Assembly (NCBI GenBank): GCA_937863995.1
Contig: CALMIK010000014.1
Coordinates: forward strand, 1 to 64,000
Length of the DNA stretch: 64,000 bases
Reading direction: 5' to 3'
Origin: an uncultured Chelatococcus sp.
Lineage (GTDB): Bacteria > Pseudomonadota > Alphaproteobacteria > Rhizobiales > Beijerinckiaceae
This document shows, piece after piece, positions 51,431 to 60,390 of the stretch; positions within the stretch are counted from its first letter, which is position 1, and each line of letters begins with the position of its first letter. Position numbers and translations under genes: made by a program. Under the pieces are notes generated by a model, which made no database searches, was not told where the DNA came from, and saw only the letters and a list, made by a program, of their open reading frames with translations.

Positions 51431-52084
51431 ATGGCTATGTTCGCCCTCATAACAGATAATTTGCCGATCATGCTCCAGGGCGCGGGGATGACAATCCTCG
51501 TGTCCGGCGTTGCGATCGTGCTCGGTATGCCGTTCGGTCTTTTACTGTGCTTCGGCGTGACTTCATCCAGAACGTGGCTGCGTCGCTCTTCCCGCATCTA
51601 TCAGAGTGTCTGGCGCGGCACGCCTATTCTGGTGCAGTTGCTGATCATCTATTACCTGTTGCCGCTGATCGGCATCAACGTCGTGCCTGTACTGGCGGCG
51701 ATCCTCGCACTTACGCTCAACACGATCGCTTTCCAGGCGGACATCTTCCGGGGCGGCCTCCAGGCCATTCCGCCGGGGCAGATGGAGGCGGCGCGCATGG
51801 TCGGGATCCGCAAATGGGCTGCCCGCCGGCACATCATCGTGCCGCAGATTTTCCGCCTCGTCATCCCGTCGCTGGTCAACGAGACCATCAGCATCCTGAA
51901 GAATTCATCGCTGGTTTCCGTCATCGCTGTGACTGAACTGATGCGCGTGAGCCAGCAGATCGTGGCGGCGACCTATCGTCCCTTCGAGATCTACATTACC
52001 GCCGCGCTGATCTACATCATCATCAACTTGTGTCTCTCGTTTGCGGGCCGCGTGGCTGAGCAGCGAATGGCGGGGAGGGCGTGA
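51431..52084 (+). CDS. Polar amino-acid-type ABC permease 1
   Basis: A 217-residue HisM/GlnP-type permease with five predicted helices: MLQGAGMTILVSGVAIVLGMPFGLLLCFGVTSS, YQSVWRGTPILVQLLIIYYLLPLIG, and the ATPase-contact EAA loop GLQAIPPGQMEAARMVGIRKWAARRHIIVPQ. It pairs with the second permease, which starts 4 bases after its stop. ATG at 51431 or 51437 are both possible. Confidence 0.92.
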   Translation: MAMFALITDNLPIMLQGAGMTILVSGVAIVLGMPFGLLLCFGVTSSRTWLRRSSRIYQSVWRGTPILVQLLIIYYLLPLIGINVVPVLAAILALTLNTIAFQADIFRGGLQAIPPGQMEAARMVGIRKWAARRHIIVPQIFRLVIPSLVNETISILKNSSLVSVIAVTELMRVSQQIVAATYRPFEIYITAALIYIIINLCLSFAGRVAEQRMAGRA

Positions 52085-52087
52085 GAC

Positions 52088-52738
52088 ATGGAGAGGTTCC
52101 TCGACCTGTGGCTGCAATACGGGCCGCTCATGCTCTCCGGTCTGGTGACGACGGCCTGGATCTGCACGTTTGCCAGTATTCTCGGGCTGGTGGCCGGACT
52201 GTTGCTGGCGTGCGTGGGCGGAACGACCATCGCGCCGCTACGCTGGGCCGTGCGTGGCTATATCGAAATCATGCGCGGCATGCCGATCCTGATCCTGCTG
52301 TTCATGCTGTACTATGGCGGGCCGGGCATCGGCCTGCGGATGGAGGCCACGACTGTGGGCGTCGTCGGTCTTGGCTTTTACAGCGCCGCCTATTTCGCGG
52401 AAATCTTCCGCTCCGGCTTTCAGTCCATACCGAAAGGCCAGATCGAGGCCGCGCGCATGGCGGGGCTCTCGGGCCTGCAAATCATCCGCCACGTCAAGCT
52501 GCCGCAAATGCTGGTGCTGATCACGCCGCCGACCGTCAACCAGATCATCATTCTCGTCAAGGAATCGGCGGTGCTCTCCATCATAACGGTCGCCGAGCTG
52601 ACCAAGAACACGACAGAGTTCGTCAACGAAACCTACGCCGTCATCGAGCCTTATCTAGCCGCCGCGCTGCTTTACTGGCTGCTGGTGGAAGCGGTGGCGC
52701 AGCTTGGCAAGTACGTCGAACGGCGCGTTCGATTCTAG
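52088..52738 (+). CDS. Polar amino-acid-type ABC permease 2
   Basis: A 216-residue HisQ/GlnP-type permease: MLSGLVTTAWICTFASILGLVAGLLLA, IEIMRGMPILILLFMLYYGGPGIGL, and the EAA loop GFQSIPKGQIEAARMAGLSGLQIIRHVKLPQ. Together with the preceding permease it forms the heterodimeric channel for the importer. The ATPase gene follows 131 bases later. Confidence 0.92.
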   Translation: MERFLDLWLQYGPLMLSGLVTTAWICTFASILGLVAGLLLACVGGTTIAPLRWAVRGYIEIMRGMPILILLFMLYYGGPGIGLRMEATTVGVVGLGFYSAAYFAEIFRSGFQSIPKGQIEAARMAGLSGLQIIRHVKLPQMLVLITPPTVNQIIILVKESAVLSIITVAELTKNTTEFVNETYAVIEPYLAAALLYWLLVEAVAQLGKYVERRVRF

Positions 52739-52869
52739 AGTTACTTCCGTTCGGGCAATATTGTCCAATTGATTGAAGTACATTCAAATTCAAACAGATA
52801 GATCACTCCGGCGTTTCCATGGAACGACGACACGATCTAAAGGCGGCCCCACAACGCAGGACGCAAGCG

Positions 52870-53718
52870 ATGGCTACCGAAAACACGACGCCCGTCATCA
52901 AGATAAGGAATGTGACGAAGGAATTCGGCTCATTTACCGCCTTGTCGGGAATTACGCTCGATATCAACCCCTCTGAGGTCGTCTGCATCATCGGCCCGTC
53001 GGGATCGGGCAAGAGTACGCTGCTCAGGTGCATGAGCTTTCTCGAGGAATACACGAGCGGCGAAATAGAGATCGAAGGCCGGCTGCTCGGATATAAGAAG
53101 ACCGCGGCGGGAATGGTGCGCGACAGCGAGCGCAACATCGACGACGTGCGGCGCAATGTCGGGATGGTGTTTCAGCACTTCAACCTATGGCCGCACATGA
53201 CGACCCTCGACAACGTGACGCTGGGGCTGCGCCTTTCCAAGCGCATTCCGGATGCGAAGGCGCGCGACATCGGACGGGATGCGCTCGCGCGTGTCGGCCT
53301 CGGGGATTTCGCCGGGCGCTATCCAGCGCAGCTTTCGGGCGGCCAGCAGCAGCGCGTCGGCATTGCCCGCGCGCTGGCGATGGGGCCGCACGTGATCCTG
53401 TTCGACGAACCCACCTCCGCGCTCGATCCGCAGCTTGTCGGCGAAGTGCTCGACACCATGAAGAAGCTGGCGGTCGCCGGGATCACGATGGTGGTGGTGA
53501 CCCACGAGATGGGCTTCGCCGCGCAGGTTGCCGACCGGGTCGTGTTCATGGATCGGGGCAGGGTGGTCGAGCAGGGCAAGCCGTCGGCACTGTTCACCGA
53601 GCCGCAAAGCGCCCGCCTGCGCGAGTTTCTCGACACCTGGCGCCAGCGCAACAACTTGTTCCAGACGGATCAGGCGCGGCTTGCCGCCGTCGGCGATCGC
53701 CGGACAACAGAGGCATGA
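52870..53718 (+). CDS. Polar amino-acid-type ABC ATPase
   Basis: A 282-residue GlnQ/HisP-type ATPase: Walker [11 protein letters not shown]-loop [12 protein letters not shown], signature [17 protein letters not shown], Walker [15 protein letters not shown]-loop VVTHEMGFA. An insert around residues 75-95 ([21 protein letters not shown]) is typical of the family. I chose the ATG at 52870, after AGGA, over one at 52819 that lacks a ribosome-binding site. The second ureohydrolase begins 40 bases after its stop. Confidence 0.92.
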   Translation: MATENTTPVIKIRNVTKEFGSFTALSGITLDINPSEVVCIIGPSGSGKSTLLRCMSFLEEYTSGEIEIEGRLLGYKKTAAGMVRDSERNIDDVRRNVGMVFQHFNLWPHMTTLDNVTLGLRLSKRIPDAKARDIGRDALARVGLGDFAGRYPAQLSGGQQQRVGIARALAMGPHVILFDEPTSALDPQLVGEVLDTMKKLAVAGITMVVVTHEMGFAAQVADRVVFMDRGRVVEQGKPSALFTEPQSARLREFLDTWRQRNNLFQTDQARLAAVGDRRTTEA

Positions 53719-53758
53719 TCCGCCGCCAGTCGATTCCGAACCCATGCAGGACAATGTC

Positions 53759-54778
53759 ATGAGAGAAACGCTGAGCCCCGCAGGCGTCCCCCGTATCTAC
53801 GGCGACGTCCCGCCATTCATGGCGTTCCCGTATGTGCGCGATCTCGCGGCGCTGGCCGCTGACGCGGTGGTGGTCGGGATGCCCTTTGACGGGATCGCGA
53901 CCTTCCGCGGCGGCGCGACGCGGCGCGCTCCGCAGGAAATCCGCAAATACTCGCTGCTTTACGGCACCTACAGTTTCGACTGGGACCTGGACATGCAGGC
54001 GCATTTGTCCGTCGCCGATATCGGCGACATCGACGTCGTTCCGGGCGATAACGCCGCGAGTTACGCCCGCCTCGAGGCGCGGCTTGCGTCCGCGTTGGCC
54101 GGCGGCGCGATCCCGCTGACGATCGGCGGCGACCACGGCATCAGCTACCCGGCAGTGCGCGCCGTGGCGGCGGCCGGCGACACGCCTATGGGGCTGATCG
54201 TCTTCGACACCCACCTCGATCTCAGCGAATCCTTCGGCGGAGACCGTCTCACCCGCGCCTCGCCCCTGCTGCGCATTGCCGAGCTCGACAAGCTCGACCC
54301 TCGCCGTATCGTCGTGATCGGCGCGCGCGGGCCGCGCAACCTGCCGGAATGGATCCCTCTCTACCGCGAACTCGGCATCACGGTGTTTTCGATGGAGGAG
54401 GTCGAGCGTCTGGGTATCGATACCGTCGCCCTTGAAGCGCGCCGGATCGCCGGCGCGGACGGCGCCCGTCTCTACATCAGCCTGGACATCGACGGCGTCG
54501 ATCCCGCGTTCGCGCCGGCCACGAACAGTCCCGAGGCCGGCGGGCTCACCGCGCGCGAGATCATTCGCGGCCTCAGGATCGTCGCGCGGGACGGTTTCGC
54601 CGGCTTCGACCTGGTGGAGGTATCGCCGGATTTCGATGCATCGAGCGGCACGACCAGCATCCTGGCGGGGCGCTTGCTGGCAGAGGCCCTGTTTTGCCTC
54701 GCGGCCGCGCGGGCCGGGCGAAAGGATGCCTGGCGAAACGCCCACGATACCGGGATCGCACGCGAGCCGGCGGCATGA
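53759..54778 (+). CDS. Ureohydrolase-family protein, paralogue 2, with variant active-site motifs
   Basis: A 339-residue arginase/agmatinase-fold protein. IGGDHGISYP (His 126) is normal. The second motif reads VFDTHLDLSE (Asp 150, His 152, Asp 154), with Thr where nearly all members have Ala. The third reads SLDIDGVDPAFAPATNSPEAGG, in which APATNSPE replaces the usual APGTGTPE. All metal-binding Asp and His residues are kept, so two-metal catalysis is likely, but the substrate-side loop has changed. This points to a substrate other than agmatine or arginine. The ATG at 53759 follows CAGGA; 53744 is in frame but has no ribosome-binding site. Confidence 0.85.
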   Translation: MRETLSPAGVPRIYGDVPPFMAFPYVRDLAALAADAVVVGMPFDGIATFRGGATRRAPQEIRKYSLLYGTYSFDWDLDMQAHLSVADIGDIDVVPGDNAASYARLEARLASALAGGAIPLTIGGDHGISYPAVRAVAAAGDTPMGLIVFDTHLDLSESFGGDRLTRASPLLRIAELDKLDPRRIVVIGARGPRNLPEWIPLYRELGITVFSMEEVERLGIDTVALEARRIAGADGARLYISLDIDGVDPAFAPATNSPEAGGLTAREIIRGLRIVARDGFAGFDLVEVSPDFDASSGTTSILAGRLLAEALFCLAAARAGRKDAWRNAHDTGIAREPAA

Positions 54779-54818
54779 ATCCTTACCAAGCATCCGATCG
54801 CCCGAAGGGAGAAGCGCT

Positions 54819-55757
54819 ATGAGCATCGCCGATTTTCAACCACTCGATTCCGGAAGCGTGCCGCGTTTCGCCGGCCCCGCGACATTCATGCGCCTGCCGA
54901 TGGCGCACCCCTCCGAAGTCGATATCGCCGTGATCGGCATTCCCTTCGACGGCGGCACCACCAACCGCACCGGGGCGCGCCACGGGCCGCGCGAGATCCG
55001 CAACCAGTCGAGCCTCGTGCGCCGCGTCCATCATGTCACCGGGCGGTCCCCGTTCGATAACGCACGTGTCGGCGATTGCGGCGACGTCGCCGCAAGCCCG
55101 CTCGACCTGCCGGGAGCCCTCGACACGATAACGGCCTTTTTCACCTCGGTCCGCGAGGCAGGGGCGAGGCCGCTGTCGGTCGGCGGCGATCATCTGGTGA
55201 CGCTGCCCATCCTGCGCGGGATCATCACGGAGCCGGTGGGCCTCATTCATTTCGATGCGCATTCGGATACGTATGATAATTTTTTCGGCAATCGCTACAA
55301 TCACGGAACGCCGTTCCGCCGGGCTGTCGAGGAAGGCCTGCTCGACCCGCGGCGGATGGTGCAGATCGGCCTAAGGGGGGCCATCTCGGAGGCGGGCAAC
55401 TATGATTTCGCCCGGGAAGCGGGTATCCGCATCATCTTCATCGAAGAGTTCGTGGCGCGCGGCGTCGAGGATGTGATGGCGGAGGCGCGCAGCATTGTCG
55501 GCGATGCTCCGACCTACGTCTCATTCGACATCGACGCACTCGATCCCTCTTTCGCTCCCGGCACGGGCACTCCCGAAATCGGCGGCATGACCACGCGCGA
55601 GGCGCAGGCCGCGATCCGGTCGCTTGCCGGGCTCGATATCATCGGTGCAGACTTGGTCGAAGTCTCGCCGCCGCTCGATCCCTCCGGAGTGACGGCGATG
55701 ACGGGCGCGACCCTGCTGTTCGAGCTGCTGTGCGTCATGGCGGAGCGGGGTGCGTAG
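54819..55757 (+). CDS. Ureohydrolase (guanidinobutyrase/agmatinase-like), paralogue 3
   Basis: A 312-residue ureohydrolase: VIGIPFDGGTTNRTGARHGPREIR, VGGDHLVTLP (His 125), HFDAHSDTYDNFFGNRYNHGTPFRRAVEEGLLD (Asp 146, His 148, Asp 150), and SFDIDALDPSFAPGTGTPEIGG. This is the motif set of agmatinase, guanidinobutyrase and guanidinopropionase (SpeB/GbuA/GpuA). It begins 40 bases after paralogue 2 with GAAGGGAGAAG as ribosome-binding site. It is the most conventional of the three paralogues here. Confidence 0.9.
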   Translation: MSIADFQPLDSGSVPRFAGPATFMRLPMAHPSEVDIAVIGIPFDGGTTNRTGARHGPREIRNQSSLVRRVHHVTGRSPFDNARVGDCGDVAASPLDLPGALDTITAFFTSVREAGARPLSVGGDHLVTLPILRGIITEPVGLIHFDAHSDTYDNFFGNRYNHGTPFRRAVEEGLLDPRRMVQIGLRGAISEAGNYDFAREAGIRIIFIEEFVARGVEDVMAEARSIVGDAPTYVSFDIDALDPSFAPGTGTPEIGGMTTREAQAAIRSLAGLDIIGADLVEVSPPLDPSGVTAMTGATLLFELLCVMAERGA

Positions 55758-55826
55758 GGATGAGCCGTTTCCCCTGAAAAATGCGAGACAAACGCGCAGG
55801 AGTCTTCCAATGACCGGAACCTTCCA

Positions 55827-56684
55827 ATGACCGATATCAACAAAAACCCCATGGTCCTACCTGACAACCTGCCGCGTCCCGAAGACGACGGCGCTGCCGA
55901 TCATCTCGTCGGCATGCGCGTACCGGAGCTCTCGCTGCGCTCGACGTCCGGCGAACCGGTCGACCTCGGCAAGTTGCCGCGCAGGGCGATCGTCGATGCC
56001 TATCCGATGACCGGCGTGCCGAATGTCGAGCTGCCGAAGGGCTGGAACGACATTCCCGGCGCGCGCGGATGCACGCCGCAGACCCTTGCCTTTCAGGATC
56101 AGGAAAAGGTGATCTCGGCGCTGGGCGCAGATGTGTACGGGCTCAGCACCCAGACAACGGAGTACCAGAAGGAGCTGGCGGATCGGCTCGGGCTTTCGTT
56201 TCCGATCCTCAGCGACGCCGAATTCAAGCTGACCGAGGCGCTGCGCCTTCCGACAATGACGGTCGAGGGCAAGGTGCTGCTGAAGCGCCTGACGCTGGTC
56301 ATCAACGACGGCGTCATCGAGCATGTCTTCTATCCGGTGTTCCCGCCGAACCGGGCGGCCGCCGATGTTGTCGCCTGGCTCAAGGACAACCCGCTGCCCC
56401 ACGCGGCGGCTGCGGAGGAAGGTCCCTCCGGCGTCCTGATCTACACCACGGCGCAATGCCCCTATTGCAAGGCCGCGAAGGCGCTTCTGAGCCAACGGGG
56501 AGTTGCGTTCACGGAGGTGGATGTCGATCTCACCCCGGGCGCGGCGGAGGTCATGGTCGCACGTAGCGGCGGTCGCCGAACCGTCCCCCAGATCTTCATC
56601 GGGCGGAAACATGTCGGAGGCTCGGACGATTTGCTGGCGCTGGATCAGTCCGGGAAGCTGGCCGCCCTGCTTGCCGAACTGTAA
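55827..56684 (+). CDS. Peroxiredoxin-glutaredoxin fusion protein
   Basis: A 285-residue two-domain protein. The N-terminal AhpC/TSA-type peroxiredoxin (about 25-190) reads VPELSLRSTSGEPVDLGKLPRRAIVDAYPMTGVP and IPGARGCTPQTLAF, with the peroxidatic Cys in RGCTPQ. The C-terminal glutaredoxin (about 205-285) reads GVLIYTTAQCPYCKAAKALLSQRGVAFTEVDVD with a CPYC dithiol site, TVPQIFIG and HVGGSDDLLAL. Such fusions reduce peroxides with glutathione in one polypeptide. It follows paralogue 3 by 69 bases and may share its transcript, though it need not act in that pathway. Confidence 0.88.
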   Translation: MTDINKNPMVLPDNLPRPEDDGAADHLVGMRVPELSLRSTSGEPVDLGKLPRRAIVDAYPMTGVPNVELPKGWNDIPGARGCTPQTLAFQDQEKVISALGADVYGLSTQTTEYQKELADRLGLSFPILSDAEFKLTEALRLPTMTVEGKVLLKRLTLVINDGVIEHVFYPVFPPNRAAADVVAWLKDNPLPHAAAAEEGPSGVLIYTTAQCPYCKAAKALLSQRGVAFTEVDVDLTPGAAEVMVARSGGRRTVPQIFIGRKHVGGSDDLLALDQSGKLAALLAEL

Positions 56685-56829
56685 CGATGAGTAAGAGCCC
56701 AAGGCATCATCGTGCTTGAGCTCGAATGGTTATCCAAAGATCTTATCAGGCAACATCCTTTGGCTTTTATATGGATCGAGACCGGGCGCGCGCGGTAATG
56801 CCACGCGACCACATCGGTTATTTCGGCGC

Positions 56830-57636
56830 CTATGATGTCGTAAACGGGAAACGATCGGGGGAGAAATTCGCGGCGATAATGTGCGAGACGAAGCCGTCGC
56901 GCCACTCGTGCAGCATGAACCCGCCAGGTTCGAGACTGAGCGTGTGCGGATTCTCGTTCCGCTGATCCAGGGTGACGCTATGCGAGGTTCCAGGCGCTAT
57001 CAGTCCGATCACCGAGCCGAAGGCTTTGGTCACGCTGCGATGGACATGCCCGCACACCAGCCGGCTTTCGCCCGGATAGGCATCCAATAGCGTTTGCAGG
57101 GCAGCACTTTCGCGCAGGTTGTTGATGTCCATCGATTGGATGCCCATCGTAAAGGGCGGATGATGCATGCCGACAATGACCGGCTTGCCCGCCAGACTTC
57201 TCAGGGCTTCGTCCAGAAACGTCAGCGCATCGGCTTCGAGATGCCCATGATGGTGCCCTTCCACCAGCGTATCCAGACAAACCACCCCGAATTCCGGCAG
57301 GTCGATGGACCAGTTTATGCCGCCCGTCAGCGGCATCCACGCCTGATCGGCGAAACTCGCGCGCAGATTGGCGCGCCGATCGTGATTGCCGGGAACAACG
57401 CGGTACGGAATCGCCAGTGCCGACATGATCTCGCGGAAGCGCGCGTAGTCAGCCGGGGCGCCAAAATCGGTCAGATCACCGGTGACGATTGCCAGATCCA
57501 CCGGGCCGACAAGGGGCAGGCATCGATTGATGGTGGCCACTGTGGCGGCAAGAGCCGCTGCGGTGTCGACCACGCCGTATGCAATCTGCCCTTCGGGCAC
57601 GATATGCGGGTCCGATAGCTGAATGATTTTGCTCAT
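56830..57636 (-). CDS. Metallophosphoesterase, GpdQ-like phosphodiesterase
   Basis: A 268-residue class III phosphodiesterase: IIQLSDPHIVPEG (DxH), IVTGDLTDFGAPADY (GD), YRVVPGNHDRRANL (GNHD), VGMHHPPFTMG and LVCGHVHRSVTKAFG (GHxH). YGVVDTAAALAATVATIN, the MHHPP block and PGTSH match glycerophosphodiesterase GpdQ better than the cAMP enzyme CpdA, though both are close relatives. I chose the ATG at 57636, four bases after the importer ATPase stop. As last gene of an ABC importer operon it probably hydrolyses the imported phosphodiester in the cytosol. Confidence 0.87.
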   Translation of the reverse strand: MSKIIQLSDPHIVPEGQIAYGVVDTAAALAATVATINRCLPLVGPVDLAIVTGDLTDFGAPADYARFREIMSALAIPYRVVPGNHDRRANLRASFADQAWMPLTGGINWSIDLPEFGVVCLDTLVEGHHHGHLEADALTFLDEALRSLAGKPVIVGMHHPPFTMGIQSMDINNLRESAALQTLLDAYPGESRLVCGHVHRSVTKAFGSVIGLIAPGTSHSVTLDQRNENPHTLSLEPGGFMLHEWRDGFVSHIIAANFSPDRFPFTTS

Positions 57637-57640
57637 CGGG

Positions 57641-58717
57641 TCACACCGCCGCCTTGAACTCGAGAATGGCGGCGGGGTCGATATCGAATGCAATGACCTG
57701 GCCGGGCGTGAAGGAAAGGCTCGACGGCAGATCGAGCTGCAGCCGGCATTCGGGCGTTACCTCCGCGACAAGCCGCTGCGTCGCGCCGAAGAAGGTCGCC
57801 GCGGCGACGCGCGCCACGATCGCCCCGGTTGCGGAAGTCAGGCGCACCGCTTCCGGGCGGAAGCAGAGCGTGGTCGCGCGATCCGGGCCGCCGGCATTCA
57901 GCCGCACCCTCGTTTCCCCGGCCTGGATGCCCAGCACGCCACCTTCCACGCGTCCGGCGATGCGGTTCATCGTGCCGACGAAATCGGCGACGAAATCGTT
58001 GGCCGGGCGGTGATAGATCGCCTGCGGCACGTCGATCTGCGCGATGCGCCCCTTCTGCATGACGGCGATGCGGTCGCCAATAGCCATGGCCTCCGCCTGG
58101 TCGTGGGTGACATAGACGGCGGTGATGCCGAATTCGCGCAGCAGCAGGCCGATTTCGACACGCAGCCGCTCGCGCAGCACGGCGTCGAGCGCGGCGAGAG
58201 GCTCGTCGAGCAGCAGAACGCGCGGCTTGATCGCCAGGGCGCGAGCCAGCGCCGTGCGCTGGCGCTGACCGCCGGAGACGGCCGAGATACGTCGATCGGC
58301 ATAGTCTTCCAAGCCGACAAGGGCCAGAAGGCGGCGTGTTTCCGCCTCGCGCCGCGTCCGCTCGATCTTGCGGATCTTCAGGCCATAGGCAACGTTTTCG
58401 GCCACGGTCATGTTGGGAAACAGCGCGTAGGACTGGAACACCATCCCGACATTGCGCTTTTCGATCGGCACGCCGCCGACATCCTCGCCGTCGAAGCGGA
58501 TCATGTCGGGTCCGTCGGGGCGCTCCAGCCCGGCGATCAGGCGCAGGAGCGTGGTCTTCCCGCAGCCGGATGGCCCGAGCAGGACGAGGATCTGCCCGGA
58601 CGGGATCTCGAGGTCGGTGGGTTGCAGCACCGTTGTTCCGTTGAAGGTCTTGGTCAACTGGCGCGTCGTGATGGACGAGCCGCTGCGGACTGCGTTGGCT
58701 TGAGCTGGGGCGTTCAT
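57641..58717 (-). CDS. ABC importer ATPase (spermidine/iron/phosphonate type)
   Basis: A 358-residue ATPase with C-terminal TOBE domain: Walker A GPSGCGKTT, Q-loop MVFQSYALFPNM, signature VSGGQRQRTALARALAI, Walker B VLLLDEPLAALDA, H-loop YVTHDQAEA. TOBE-type strands follow (LCFRPEAVRL). This is the PotA/FbpC/PhnT class. The start at 58717 overlaps the permease stop by 4 bases; the longer open frame upstream is shadow sequence. Confidence 0.92.
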   Translation of the reverse strand: MNAPAQANAVRSGSSITTRQLTKTFNGTTVLQPTDLEIPSGQILVLLGPSGCGKTTLLRLIAGLERPDGPDMIRFDGEDVGGVPIEKRNVGMVFQSYALFPNMTVAENVAYGLKIRKIERTRREAETRRLLALVGLEDYADRRISAVSGGQRQRTALARALAIKPRVLLLDEPLAALDAVLRERLRVEIGLLLREFGITAVYVTHDQAEAMAIGDRIAVMQKGRIAQIDVPQAIYHRPANDFVADFVGTMNRIAGRVEGGVLGIQAGETRVRLNAGGPDRATTLCFRPEAVRLTSATGAIVARVAAATFFGATQRLVAEVTPECRLQLDLPSSLSFTPGQVIAFDIDPAAILEFKAAV

Positions 58718-59505
58718 GATTTCGTCCGTTTTTCGGTGAGGCCGGCGATCGTCTGCAGGCCGATCAGCAGCGGGATGACCATGATCAGGAAGACGATGGT
58801 GTAGGCCGAGGCGATCTCTAGCCGCATCGAGGCATAGGCATCGGCCAGCCCGACCGGCAGGGTCTTGGTCATCGGCGTGTGCATCATCCAGGTGAGATTG
58901 AATTCGCCGATCGAGAGCGTCACGACGGTCAGCGCGCCGGCGACGATGCCGGGCCGGACATTCGGCAGGATGACGTCGATGAAGCGACGCCATACCGGAG
59001 AGCCGAGGCTCGCCGCGCCTTCGTCGAGCGTGCGCCAGTCGATCGTATCGAACACCGCGATGACCGAGCGCATCATGAAGGGCAGCGTGAAGAGGACATG
59101 CCCCACGACGACGAACAGCGTCGATTGCCGAAACGCTCCGAAACCGCCATAGCTGAGGATCAGCGCCAACGCGAGCGCGAGACCCGGCACCGCGACGGGC
59201 AGCGTCACGATCTCCTCGACCGCGCGGGCGAAGCGGCCGCCGTTGCGCACCAGCGCATAGGCGCCCGGCACGCCGATCAGCAGCGTCAGCATCAGCGTGA
59301 GCAAGGCGACGACGAGACTGCGCCAGACCGTGTCGGCATAAAGCTCCCAGACCTGCCGCACCCATTCGAGGGTGAACCCGGCCGAGAAGCCGCGCGCATA
59401 GTTGACCGTCAGGCCGGCATAGACGGAAAGCAGGACGGGAACGACGAGGAACAGGGCGAGCAAAGCCGTTATGGCGATGCCGGCGAATGAGGTCCATTGG
59501 CGCAT
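58714..59505 (-). CDS. ABC importer permease 2
   Basis: A 263-residue PotC/ThiP-type permease: helices ITALLALFLVVPVLLSVYAGL, LVVALLTLMLTLLIGVPGAYALV, the EAA loop LDEGAASLGSPVWRRFIDVILPNVRPGIVAG, and a last helix IVFLIMVIPLLIGLQTIAG. The ATG at 59505 (MRQWTSF) is preceded by AAGGGAG; earlier in-frame codons overlap the upstream gene. It pairs with permease 1. Confidence 0.9.
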   Translation of the reverse strand: MRQWTSFAGIAITALLALFLVVPVLLSVYAGLTVNYARGFSAGFTLEWVRQVWELYADTVWRSLVVALLTLMLTLLIGVPGAYALVRNGGRFARAVEEIVTLPVAVPGLALALALILSYGGFGAFRQSTLFVVVGHVLFTLPFMMRSVIAVFDTIDWRTLDEGAASLGSPVWRRFIDVILPNVRPGIVAGALTVVTLSIGEFNLTWMMHTPMTKTLPVGLADAYASMRLEIASAYTIVFLIMVIPLLIGLQTIAGLTEKRTKS

Positions 59506-59506
59506 G

Positions 59507-60319
59507 TCAGGCTCCCTTCGCGTCATGCATGGCGCGGCTGCGGGCAATGGCGAGGACGGCCCAGGTGATCAGCCCGAGCGCGATGGAGATCGCGGCGGCC
59601 ATGTTCGCATTCGTGGAGAGCGTGAACTCGGTGTAGATCAGCATCGGCGTCACGTCGATCGTGGTGGCGAGCGTGAAGGCGGTGCCGAAGGCGCCCATCG
59701 CCGTCGCGAAGCACAGCGCGCCGCCGGTGTACATGGCCGGGAACAGCGCCGGCAGCACCACATCCCGCTGGATGGCGAAGGGGCTGGCGCCGAGAGAACG
59801 CGCGGCCTCGACCAGCGCGGGGTCGAGCTTCTCGGCGGCGGCGAGGATCGTCAACAGGACGCGCGGCACCGAAAAGTAGAGATAACCGAGAAACAGGCCG
59901 AACAGCGAATAGGCGAAGACGACGTTGGTGCCGAAAAGGCTTTTCGACACGCTGCCCACCAGGCCGAGCCGGCCGCCGAACAGGATGATCATGAAGCCGA
60001 CCACGACGCCGGGGAAGGCCAGCGGGAAGGTCAGCATCGACAACAGCAGCCCGCGGCCGGGAAACTGCCTGCCTGCCAGCGTCTGGGCGGCGATGGTCGC
60101 GACCGTCAGCGTCGCCACCGTGGTGACGATGGCCAACGCGAGCGTCACGATCAGGCTGTTGCGAAAGCGCGCCTCGGTCAGGATGGCGAAAAAGCCGGCT
60201 AGTCCTTGCGGTCCGCTGCCGGCCTCGACAGCCAGCCGGGCAAGCGGCAGGATCAGGAAAGCCAGCGTGAAGATCGCCAGCGGCAAAATCAGGAACAAAT
60301 CGAAGCGCCTGCTAGCCAA
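59507..60319 (-). CDS. ABC importer permease 1
   Basis: A 270-residue PotB-type permease: LFLILPLAIFTLAFLILPLARL, FRNSLIVTLALAIVTTVATLTVATIAA, the EAA loop LVEAARSLGASPFAIQRDVVLPALFPAMYTG, and final helix ANMAAAISIALGLITWAVLAI. Translation appears to start at TTG (60319), with GGGAGG five bases before it. Its stop lies directly before the permease 2 start. Confidence 0.88.
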   Translation of the reverse strand: MASRRFDLFLILPLAIFTLAFLILPLARLAVEAGSGPQGLAGFFAILTEARFRNSLIVTLALAIVTTVATLTVATIAAQTLAGRQFPGRGLLLSMLTFPLAFPGVVVGFMIILFGGRLGLVGSVSKSLFGTNVVFAYSLFGLFLGYLYFSVPRVLLTILAAAEKLDPALVEAARSLGASPFAIQRDVVLPALFPAMYTGGALCFATAMGAFGTAFTLATTIDVTPMLIYTEFTLSTNANMAAAISIALGLITWAVLAIARSRAMHDAKGA

Positions 60320-60390
60320 GGTGGCCTCCCGGCAGATGGGTGAGGGAGAGCGCCGGGAGGCATCGGCCTTCCCGGCGCGCGCGGGCGGGG

